From NCBI GenBank assembly GCA_022578965.1, contig MU400511.1, positions 496,001-560,000 on the forward strand: a stretch of DNA of 64,000 bases, given 5' to 3'. Below are positions 52,475 to 62,990 of this stretch, piece after piece. Position 1 is the stretch's first letter. Each line of letters begins with the position of its first letter. Position numbers and translations under genes: made by a program. A model generated the notes under the pieces. That model worked only from the letters and a program-made list of their open reading frames with translations. It had not been told where the DNA came from and searched no databases. This DNA comes from Xylaria sp. FL1777 (Eukaryota > Ascomycota > Sordariomycetes > Xylariales > Xylariaceae).

Positions 52475-52778
52475 TAAAATAAAACAAAGTAGCTAAATAA
52501 GTTAACTAGCTAGTTAAAATAAGTTTAAGCTAAGTTATATAATAAAAATAAAAATATAAGTATTGCATTAAATCTTAAAGTATAAATTTAACTATTATGC
52601 TTAATATTATAAAAATTAGCTATAGTTGCTTTATTTATATTATTAAATAGCCTTTTAATTAATTGTTTAATTTTTTAATTTATATATAGCTTAATTGCTT
52701 AAATGCATAAGTTATAATTTATCTTTTTGCAATTAAAGTATTATAGTAAATCTTACGTAATTACACTGCTTTATTTCA
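52475..52778 (+). repeat. 3' LTR of G1 (304 bp)
   Basis: Starts TAAAATAAAACAAAGTAGC and ends CTGCTTTATTTCA. The CA end is preserved here. Followed by ATAT (52779-52782), matching 14912-14915. Confidence 0.9.
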
Positions 52779-52782
52779 ATAT
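52779..52782. other. Right target site duplication of G1 (ATAT)
   Basis: Matches 14912-14915. Confidence 0.55.
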
Positions 52783-54508
52783 ATAATTAGTTTTATTTGT
52801 TTTTATATTATTAAAACGCATATTTAAATAAAGCTGCTTTATAGCATTTTAAAACAGTTTTGCAAAATACTTATAAAAGGGCTATTTTTTTCTAGTATAT
52901 TAAGTATATTTAATAGTTAGTTTAATGCTATAAACGTTTTTATTTAAGGCATTTTAAATATAAGCTTTTTTTAAAGTAAATAATTTTATTTGTTTTTAAG
53001 TATTATAATTAACGTTTGTTGTTTTAATATTATCTTTAATTGCAATATAGCTATTTTATAAATATTTGCTTTTATAAGCAATAGTAAACATAAATAAATC
53101 TTTTTTATTATATGTTTATAAAACTAGTTTTTAGTTCGTAAAAAATAATAAAGATTTTAGTAGTATTAAAATTATAACGTTAAAAAATTAATTCTTTATT
53201 AATTTTATTTTATTAGTAAATATTATATAATATAAATAGCAAATTAAATAGCTAATATATATAAAATTCTTTAAATAAACAAAAGGATTTTTTGCTTTTG
53301 TAATAATAATTAATATATATATATTATATTTAAAATTAATAATTTGCTAAATAAAAAATAACGTAGCTAAAAAATTTACTATGTTTTTTTAAGCATTTAA
53401 AATACTATTTAAATAATATTAAGCTTATAACTTAAATTAAAGCAATAGCTAAATTTTAAGCTTTATATATAAACAATTTTTTGCTTTTATAAAAATTAAT
53501 GCATAAAAGCTTAACTAGTAGTTTATTAATTAATTCTTTTATAAAAATAAAGCATAATAGTTGTTTTTCTTTTTTTTAATAGCTTTAAGCTTTTAGTTAG
53601 CATAAAGCTATTATAGCTAACTATTTTTTTACTTTTAACTTTTTATTGCTTAGTATTAACTCTATAATAAAATTATTAATAATATAATTAAATCTGGTTT
53701 TTTTTAAATATTTATTAACTTTTTAAATTTTAAGTTATATTATACTTTAAAATTAATATTAAACAAAAGTTTTAAATATAATGCTAAACAAATTTATATT
53801 TTTTTTTTAACTTTATAAATTTTAACAATAAATATTTATATTATTATAGCTTCTTTTTTCACTTCAGCAATTTATTTATGCAAAAAAGAAGTTTTAAGCA
53901 CTAAAAATTAAAAATATATTTATAACTATAAGCTTATTTAAAAAAAATCTAAAAAGTTAAATAAAACTAGTTATTATTTAGTAATAATACTAATAAAAAA
54001 AAAACAAGTCTTGTTATAATTATGCTTTTTAAATAAAATGTATAATTACGTAATAATTGCATATAGTATTATTTTTTATATGTGCTGTTTTTACGTTTTA
54101 AATTAGTTTTTTTAGTAAGTTTATTAAACCTGGTTTATTATTTTGCAAAAAAAGCATTTTAAAAGTAAAAAGTAAAAAGCTTTAATAAAAAGCTTAATAA
54201 TATTGCTAAAAAAAAATTAATTATTAGTATAGTAAACAATAGTAATAAAACTAACTTTTTAGCTAATAATTGTATACTAAAGATTAAGCTATACTAGTTA
54301 TAATGCTTATAGTAAAAAGTAGCACTTAAAAACAAATTTTATTAAAAACATAATATTTTTAGTTTTTAATTTTTACTTTAATAACTTAAGTAGTGTTATT
54401 ACTTTTATTATTACTAATATTTATAAATATATAGCTATTGTTTATTATATTAATAACTTAAGTAGTACTAATATTTTTATTGCTACTAAAGATTATAAAC
54501 GTTTTACG

Positions 54509-54530
54509 TTTTTTTTTTTTTTTTTTTTTT
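54509..54530. repeat. Poly(T) run
   Basis: Twenty-two T in a row, the longest homopolymer I noticed in the window. Confidence 0.9.
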
Positions 54531-55370
54531 AAATATAAAGTAACTATACTTTTTAGTTTTTAACACTAATTTCATTATTACTACTAAAATAAAATAGCAT
54601 AAAATAAAGTAGCATAGTTATAAACATTAGTTTAATACTTTTATATACTAAATAAACTATATAGTACACATTTTAATACAGTAAATTAATTAGTATTAAA
54701 GAAATAAAATAATTAAATAAAATATGCTTAATTAATGCTAAACTTTTATAACTTTTATTATTTGTTTTTTTTATATGTTTTAAATTTATTGCTAAGTTTA
54801 TAAAAAAACAAGTATACTTTTTGTTTAATTATATTATAATTAAGCTATGCTTAAACATATTATATAATTACTTTATTTATTATAATTTATTTTATTACTT
54901 ATTTATATATTTTATATAGCTATATGTAAAAAAGTTAGTTAAGCATATATATTAAAACAAGCATAAGCTTTTTACAAGTTTTAAAGTGTGCTATAAGCTA
55001 ACTACTTTAGAACTTAAAAAGTGCTTTAAATTAAAAAAAAAGTAATATTAAAAAACATATAACAATTTTTCTTTCTTTTTTTTGTTTTATAAGCATTACT
55101 TGTTTATTTAGTTAATTAATACGCTATTAATGCTATAGCTAGCTACTAATAAGTTTAAAAAAACAATAAAGAAGCTAAAAAATATATTAATTACTATAAA
55201 AAACCTACCTTTTTTATAAAAGGTAAAAAAGTAAAGTAGTAAAAAAAAAACATAAATATACATATAACATAAAAGCAGCTTTTATATAAAGGTTGCTAAA
55301 GCAGCACTAGCTTAATTAATAAATTAAATATACTAAACAGTTAAACTAAGCATTTTTAGTAGTTAATATA

Positions 55371-55408
55371 TTATTAATTAATTAATTAATTAATTAATTA
55401 ATTAATTT
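55371..55408. repeat. (TTAA)n microsatellite
   Basis: About nine units of ATTA/TTAA with no interruption. A second, imperfect tract of the same unit lies at 55521-55556. Confidence 0.85.
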
Positions 55409-56035
55409 ACTTTAATATTAAATATAAAGCTTTAGCTACTTTATATACTTTTTAAAAAGTTTTAAATATAGCAAACTTTATTTATAATATAGTAAAATAT
55501 ATTAATATAAAAAGTTCAGTTAATTAATTAACTAATTAATTAAATAATTAATTAGTTTAACTAATATATATAGTGTATTATTACTAAATATAATGCTATT
55601 TTATGCTTTTAAAGGCTTTATTATTTTAATGCTTATAGTTATTATAACTTAATTTTTTAAGCTAAAAACTATTAGTTTTTTATTTAGTATACAAATTATT
55701 TAGCAAATAGTTAATATATTATAAGATTTTAATTATTTTATATTTTTTTTTCTTTTATATTAATAGATCTATTTTTTAATTTAGTTTTTATGTTTATATT
55801 ATTTAATTTATTTATTAATGCTTAACAATTAATAAAAAAGCAAATATTTAAAAAAACATTTAGCTTTATATTATTAAGCAACTATATGCTATTTAAATTA
55901 GTAAACTTTAATAATTAAATATATATAAATAAAAATCTTTTGCTGCTTTTTTTTTTTATTGTTAGTTTTTTTGCCACTATTTGTTATTTTATTTAAACAT
56001 AAAGCAACTTTAAAAAACGTTTTTTTTTAAGCTTT

Positions 56036-56242
56036 TAATACAAACTAAAAGAAGGACTCTATATTTATAAGGTTTAGCTACAGTAGTATTTTTACTGTAG
56101 CTATAGTGGCTTAGCTAAATAGCTATGTAAGGTTTATGCTTAAGGCAATTATTACTACAATTGCTTGCAAAGCCTTCTTTTTTTTAATTTATATCACACT
56201 TTTTAAGCTTAATTGCTTTACTACCTATAGTAAACCTTACTA
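56036..56242 (+). repeat. Solo LTR of the G4 family (207 bp)
   Basis: Full-length match to the G4 3' LTR (12057-12263). It is flanked by GCTTT on both sides (56031-56035 and 56243-56247), a 5-bp target duplication, so this is a genuine insertion later reduced to one LTR by recombination. It begins TAATACAAACTAAAAG and ends CTTACTA. Orientation is given as that of the G4 copy. Confidence 0.85.
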
Positions 56243-56279
56243 GCTTTATACTTAGTTATAGCTAAGCTAATTATATAAG

Positions 56280-56663
56280 CTATACTTGTTTAGCTAAAAT
56301 AACAAGCAATTTAATAACTTTTAGTATTTTTACTTTTTGTTTTTTAGAACTAAAAAATAGTAGTATAATATTACTTTTTAAAGCTAAATAATATACTGTT
56401 TTATTATTTACTTTTTTAACAAAAATATAAGCAAGCAGTTTTATATAAAAATAAACATTTAGCGCTAAGTAAATATATATTACTATAAAAAACAAAATAA
56501 ACTTTTTTGCTAAAAATTTACTTTTATTTATTATATTTAAACTAAAATAAATATTAATTGTTATAATAATTAGCATTTTTTTATTAAATAAATTATAAGC
56601 TAAAATAGCTAAGTTAAATCTTATGTTTTTATAAAAACCTTTTTTTTTTTTTATTACTTGCAT
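56280..56663 (-). pseudogene. 127-codon open frame, unrecognised
   Basis: An uninterrupted frame on the minus strand, beginning MQVIKKKKGFYKN. It is rich in Ile, Leu, Phe, Tyr and Lys, with hydrophobic stretches around residues 45-80 (FILFFIVIYIYLALNVYFYI). It lacks a family motif I recognise. In a sequence this rich in stop codons a run of 127 codons is longer than its surroundings, so it may be a remnant of a transposon gene that lost few Gln/Trp codons. It could equally be chance. No ribosomal or promoter feature supports expression. Confidence 0.3.
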
Positions 56664-59600
56664 TTATTTGTGCATATAAGTATTTTTAAATCTTAGTAAA
56701 ATATTTTATTGTTAGTATACTTAGCTTATGTTTTAACAAAAAAATAAATAAAAACAAAGCATAGTTATTATACTATAAAAATAATTATGCTGTTTTAAAG
56801 TTAACAATATACTATAGCTTATTATTACTTATAATAAGTTAAAATTTATTAATAGGCCTAAAATAAAGCAATAAAAAGTTATTTATTATTTAAGCATTTA
56901 GTATATTCTAGTTTTTTTTAGTTTAAGTTTTAAAGCAGAATTAATTTAAAAAACTATATAATTGCATATTGTTTTATGCTTTTATTTGCTGTTTTAAGCA
57001 AACTAATTTTATAATATTTTTTATTAGTACTAAGCCTTTAGCTTTTTTAATAGCGCAAGCAATTTAAGCAATTATTACTTTTTTATTACTATTGTTTATA
57101 ATTTTAATAGCTTTATAAATAGTATAACTTTTATATCCGTTATTTATATTTTATGTATATTAATTATTAAAATTATAATTGTTGCTTTTTAAGTTTTATT
57201 ATTAGTATTTTCTTTATTTTTTATGCGTTAAATGCTTACTTAAAGTATAACTATATATTGCTTATATAAAGGCTATTAAATTTGTTAAACCTTTAGCTAG
57301 TAATATGCTACTTATTAAAAAAAACTAAGCAAAGTTACTAGCTATAAAAATATATAAAAAGCTATTAAATTGTTTTTTATTTTTTATATTATAGTTTTTA
57401 TGCATAGTTTTTTTAACTTAAAATAAAAGTTTAGCTAAAATTATACTAATTTTATTAATAATAAAAACAAGCTTATTTTACTATAGTTATATAATATTTT
57501 TATTTTTTAATGTTAAACTTTAAAAAGTTTGTTTATTATATACTTTGAACTTTATTGCTAAATATATTATAATATTATTAATACTTACTGCTATATTTTT
57601 AATAAAAGCAATAATTAATATTTTGTTTTTTTTTTTTAACTAAAAAAACACTTTATATATAGCTTAAATAACAACGGATTTTTTAGTGCTGCTTTGTTTT
57701 TTTTAAAAAACTAATAGTAATAAATAGTTTTAGTATATTTTTTTATATTACGTTAGCATTAAGGTTAAGTTTTTAGTACACAAGCAAAACTGCTTTACTT
57801 TGTTTTATATTTAAACTTTTCTTTGTATATATTATATAGCTAATAATGCAGTATTTTATTAAAAGAAAATATTTAATAAAAGCAATATTACTTTTAAAAT
57901 TATTTAATGCTAATATTTAAAAATATTATTAGTTTTAGTTAAACTTAAAACTTAGTATTATAAACTTATTTCTTTTAACTAAGTTTTTATAGTTATATAT
58001 ATAACTTAGCTTTTTTAAAACAATATATTTATTTTTTTTTTAATATAGTTTTTTAAAGTTGTTAATTTAAATTATATTAGTTATATTAATATAACGCTAA
58101 TTTGTTTAGCTAGTATAACATTATTACTATTTTTACTATTTTTTATCTAGTTAAAAATATTTGTTTAATTTTTAGTAAATATATTAAAACGCGCATTTTT
58201 AACGTTTTTAATGTTTATTTGCTAAATAAGTTATTTAAAGTTATTTAATATATTAAATAGCTTATTTACTTTTTTAAATAACTGTTTAAACTAGTTAAAA
58301 TTATAGCGTAAAAAATGCAGAGATTTTTTTAGCTAGTTTTTTTCTACGTTTATTAGTTATTAATTATTATTAAATAGTAAATTATTATTATTTATTAAAT
58401 TAGCTTGTTGATTTTTTTATGCTTTAGCGTTTTTTGCTGCTTTTTTTTTTGACTTTTTTAGCTAATTTAGATTTTTAATTTTAAATAAAAGCTTGCTATT
58501 TAATTAAGCCTAATAATAATCCTAAAGTTTAAAAGCAAGCATTTTAATTAAAGTATTAAAACAATGCTATAAAACAAATAATAAAAGCCTTAGTATAGCG
58601 CCCTAATTGAAATTGTTTGTATTTATGCTATTAATAAATTATTTACTAAAAATTAAAATTTGCTTTTTATTAATAAGCTTTTAAACTATTTTTCTAAAAA
58701 AAGAAGTATTTTTGTTTATTAGAAAATAATATAATAATAATTCCTTTTTTAGTTTTTTTATAAAATAAAAGCTGCTTATATAATTATATAAACATATGTT
58801 TTAAAGCATTGTTTTTTTATGCGTATAAACTTGCATATAGAAAAAAATTTAACCTTTTTTGCTTAATAAGTTTAATAATAGCTAAATAGCATTAAAACTA
58901 AAGCAGTTAATTATATACTATAAAAAAACCTTTAATACATAAATATAAAAATAATTAAAGTTAACTATAGCTTAATTTTTTATAAATAAATAATAGTTTA
59001 GCATTTTAAGCAAATTAGTATAAATTTTAACAGCTAAAAGCTTTTAAGCAATTGTTAGCTTATTAAAAAGCAAAGCTATAAACTTGCAAAAAACTATATT
59101 AGCTTTATTATTTATTATAAAAAATAGCATAATAAAATTGCTTTTTATTTCTTTTATATTTTTTTTATAAAGTTATTTTTGTTAATATTACATTATTTAA
59201 TTTAAGATTTTTTTTGCAAATACTATAGGTTTATAATGTTTAATTAGCGCTTTTATTATATAATTTAATATATAATATATAATAAAAAAAGTTCAAAGGC
59301 GTTTTTATAAAAATATAAAGTTATAATTATATTAAAATATTAATGCTATAATTAAATTAGTTTTGCTAATATATAAATAGTTTTTTTTAATTTTAATAAA
59401 GCTATTTTTAGTTATATATGTTATTTTTATTAATGTTTAAAAATAGCTAAATTAACAAGCTATCTTTTTATGTAGTTTTTTTAATAAATATTTATATAAG
59501 CATAACAATTATTATAAGCGTTTAAAAAAGCATACTGCTGTTTTATATATAACATTAATAATGTTTTATTAAACTAAAAATGCTTTAGTATATTTAAAAC

Positions 59601-59827
59601 GTTAATACAAGTAATAATATAGTTAACATTATTAACTAAATTATTATTTAAACACTACTTTTTTTATTAATATTTTAAATTTTAATTATTTAGTAAACAT
59701 AGCGCATTTTATTAAAAAAAGAATTTATATAGCTAATAATATGCTTTTTTAAGCTTAAAATCTTATTAGTAGCTAAATTATTAGTTAGTTTATACATTAT
59801 AGTATTATTAGCTAGCTATAATATTTT
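56664..59827. other. Unassigned RIP-degraded spacer
   Basis: About 3.2 kb. No open frame of note, no repeat of other parts of the window and no RNA gene seen. Confidence 0.55.
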
Positions 59828-60037
59828 ATGCAAATAAAAGCTCTTTTAATTATTGTTTTTTACTATATTATAATACGTAGTAATTTTATTAAATGCTTTA
59901 GCTTTTATTACATTTTTAATAAACATATTTATATATATTTAAAACATTTAAGCAGTAATTATAAGATTTTAATATATAGTTTTAGCAAATTTAAAGCTTT
60001 ATTAATTATTATTAAAGCTTACTTAATACTTATTTAG
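59828..60037 (+). pseudogene. Possible N-terminal (FAR1/WRKY-like) relic of a Mutator-like transposase
   Basis: A 69-codon frame. Residues 14-20 (IIIRSNF), 26-30 (FYYIF) and 40-62 (HLSSNYK, later FSKFKALLIIIKAYL) follow the order of the zinc-binding DNA-recognition domain found at the start of fungal Mutator-like transposases ('RRS...YxVYxCD..G.YR...SSxxxxCPFxAxAK'). The Cys and His ligands are not intact: the expected C-D-R-H looks like N-K-H, and Cys positions read Ser. The frame goes on past a stop with uncertain content. The call is tentative. Its direction is opposite to the transposase relic at the right edge, so the two need not belong together. Confidence 0.3.
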
Positions 60038-62556
60038 TGCTTTAGCTTATGTTAAGTTTTTAAAAAGCATTATTTTAAAAATTATAAAGCTGCTTTAATT
60101 TTTAGAATTAATAGTAAACTAAATTATAAGTAAGCTATATATAATAATTAACAACTATAATTAACTTTTAAAAATATTTTTCTGTTTGCAAAAATAAAGC
60201 TGTTTGTACTTAATTAATCAAACATTTCTTAGTATAGTTTTAATATATAAATTGCTATAATATTTATAATAGCAAATAGAGCACTTTTTAATATTTAAAT
60301 CTATTAAGCTTAAAAAGTAGCATGCTTTTTAAACTATAGCTTATATGTTTTGTTTAACTAAAGCCTTTAAAATAAAAGTGCTATTATTTTAAATTTTATT
60401 ATTTATAAGTAAAAATAAAAAAAAAAAATTTACTACATAGTAACTTTTATTTTATAAAAAATAACACTAAACTTAAATGTTTTAGCTAATGCTAGTATTG
60501 CAAGCATAAACGTTATTTTTAATAGCAAAAGCGTTTTTATGCCTTTTTTCCCTATATAAAAAAAAATGCAAAAATACCTTTAAATAAAAATCTTTATTAA
60601 AGTAGTTAGTAAAGCTAATGCACTACTATATCTTAAAATATTTTATATTATTAACTTTAGCAAAATTAATAATTTTTGCTATAAAACAAGCAATATTAAT
60701 ACTACTTTTAAATAAAGTAGCGCTACAAAAACTTATGCTTAATATAGTTTTTTTAATTTTTAAAATAATGTTTTTATTAATACTAATTTTTTAAATATCT
60801 TTATTTCTATTAAATATTATAAATATACTAAACTTTATTAAATTATTTTGTTTTATTAAACTAAGCTATTACTATTACTTAGTGCTAAAAACATAGTAAA
60901 AGCTTTATAATTGCTTAATTAATATACTAAAAATAAAGTTTTAATTAGTTATATAGTTTGTTTAAGCAATATTAAGATTTTCTTTAGCAAAAATATATAT
61001 TTTATTTATTAATAATAATAATATATTATTAACTAAAAAACTAGCTAACGTTACATTATTAATAAAAATATCTGCATATAATAAATTATTAACTTTTAAT
61101 TAAGCTAAAGCATTTATAACTTATTAATAATGTATATATAGTAAATCTTTAGTATTTAATAATTTAAGATTTATAGTATTTATTTAAAAAACTTAAACAA
61201 TATTATATAAACTAAAAATTGCATAAAATAAAGCAATAGTAATATATAAAACATTTTGTTTTTAAACTATAATTTGTTTTTTTAATTAGTAATAAGCATT
61301 TGCTAGTTATTTTTAATCTTTAATATAAAACTTAATAATATATTTATACAAAATATATAAAAAAATTAATTGTTTTTTTATAAAACTAAAACAATATAAC
61401 TTTTTAAAATATTAATAAAAACAGCTTATATTAAAATAATTAGTTATAGCATACTTTAATATTTGCTTAGTATTAATAAATTTAATGCAAAATAAGCATA
61501 TTTATATAAGCTGCTTTTTAATTTTTATAATATATAAAAAACATAAGCAATATTAAATAACTTTTGCAAAATTCTTGTTTTAGTTTAAATTAGTATTATT
61601 AACTTAGTTAACTTAGCGCATTAAATTATTGCATAAATATTATTAGCAAACAATACAAAAATTAAAAAAAAAATAAGTATTATTTATAGCATTTTATGCA
61701 TGTTAAATAATCTTTATTTAATAGTTAAGTTAAACTAGTTTATATTAATTAGAACTAATATTAAATAGTTTATAATATTTGTATTTTTTTTTTATAGCGT
61801 TTATATATTAAAGCAAAACTTTAGTTCTTTTATAAGCAACTTTAATAAAAAGTTATGCTATAAAATAATTATTATATAAAACTTTATAAAAAAATTGTCC
61901 TAAAATTAAATATACTAAGTTTTAATACTATTTTATTTAGCATAATAATTGCTAATAATTTAAAGTTTCTTTAATTAACATTATTTTTTAAAGCAAAATA
62001 AAATATTATATAATAATAAAAAAGCAAGTTTAGCAATAAAAAAGTTAAAGTTATATTAAACGTTGTTAATAAATTAAACAAAAAGCAACTTTTAGCTATA
62101 AAAAATAAAAATAGCATAAAACGCATTTGTTTTTATAGTTTAAAACTTATAAACAAAACAAATTTGTTTAATTAATTTTAAAAAATCAAACAACTAATAA
62201 GCTACGCTATAAAATTAAAAGTATTTAAAGTTTGCTTTTTTATATTAATAATTTATGTATTAGTAAATCTAAAAGCATTAAAAACTTATATTTTAGGTAA
62301 ACTATTATAAAAATATCTATAAATTATTATATTGCAATAAGTTATTAAACTAAAAAAAGTCCAAAGTTTAAATAATAAAAATGTTGCAACTAGTTCTTTA
62401 GCAAAGCATTATGCTAATTATATAAATAATAGTTAAGTTAATATTATATAATAAAAAAAAAAACAGTTATATATTAATTATTTTTATTAAGAATTAAGTA
62501 TAATATAAACTATTTTTATATAGTATTTTTATAGTTTTTATTACTTATAAAAAGGG
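60038..62556. other. Unassigned spacer, possibly the rest of a plus-strand transposon
   Basis: About 2.5 kb without a recognisable domain. If the frame at 59828 begins a Mutator-like transposase, its catalytic core would fall here, but I could not align it. Confidence 0.4.
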
Positions 62557-62613
62557 AATTAATAAGAACGCATGAAGAATTAATAAGGACGCATAATCTT
62601 AAGAACGCATGAA
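62557..62613. repeat. Three short tandem units containing AAGRACGCAT
   Basis: Units at 62557-62575 (AATTAATAAGAACGCATGA), 62578-62596 (AATTAATAAGGACGCATAA) and 62598-62613 (CTTAAGAACGCATGAA). They mark a sharp change from AT-extreme sequence on the left to less degraded sequence on the right. They may be the end of the Mutator-like element that occupies the right edge. Confidence 0.6.
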
Positions 62614-62990
62614 CTTTTTATTGGTTAATTTTAAAATTTGCCCTATAGTACTTTTAGCTGTATTAAATTCACTTGTTTTATAGCTGCACTTAATTACATT
62701 TAAAAAATCTTTTTTTATTAAACTTTATAACAGTTTATGCAACTTTATTAAATTAAGTCTTCTGTTATTTTTAATGCCTTACTTTTAATACTGTTCTTTT
62801 TCTTTATTTTAAATAATGCAATAATGCAGCAAACCAGTTTAATTACTATTTAAACTAGTTTAATTACTATTGCTTAGCTACTTTAATTTTTATTTGCTTT
62901 TTTGCTTCTGAATATTTAGCTAAATCTAACGTTTGCTAGCTTTGCTACTTGTTGTTTTTGCGGCTTTAAGCACTAATAATTAACTGTATG
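62614..62990 (-). other. Region downstream of the Mutator-like transposase
   Basis: Less degraded than the sequence to its left. The minus strand carries Lys/Ser-rich pieces that may be the tail of the transposase, or its 3' untranslated sequence. No clear stop of the original gene can be set. Confidence 0.4.

Larger units (their letters stand above)
14916..52778 (+). mobile_element. G1: ~15-kb Ty3/gypsy retrotransposon, split by G2
   Basis: G1 consists of 14916-25483 and 48397-52778. Joined, they total about 14,950 bp, with a 304-bp LTR at each end in the same orientation. Proof of the split is the uninterrupted sequence in the sister copy G2: its minus strand runs straight through the equivalent junction at about 37,815. 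Pol reads on the plus strand: reverse transcriptase-RNase H at 21400-22520 and integrase at 22600-23300, so it is Ty3/gypsy by gene order. About 6 kb precedes reverse transcriptase and more than 5 kb follows integrase, unusually long for a fungal gypsy element. A nine-A tract precedes the 3' LTR. All genes are dead from RIP-like change. Confidence 0.9.
52783..56030. other. Unassigned RIP-degraded spacer
   Basis: No frame or motif recognised. It holds a 22-T run (54509-54530) and two TTAA-type microsatellites (55371-55408 and 55521-55556). It is the continuation of 12264-14915 once G1 is removed. Confidence 0.55.

Noticed and set aside
14916..52778. Tandem array of a ~14.6-kb unit with later inversions between repeats
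   Set aside because: It can explain the block order but needs several inversions; a single insertion of one copy into another explains it with matching target duplications and an empty sister site.
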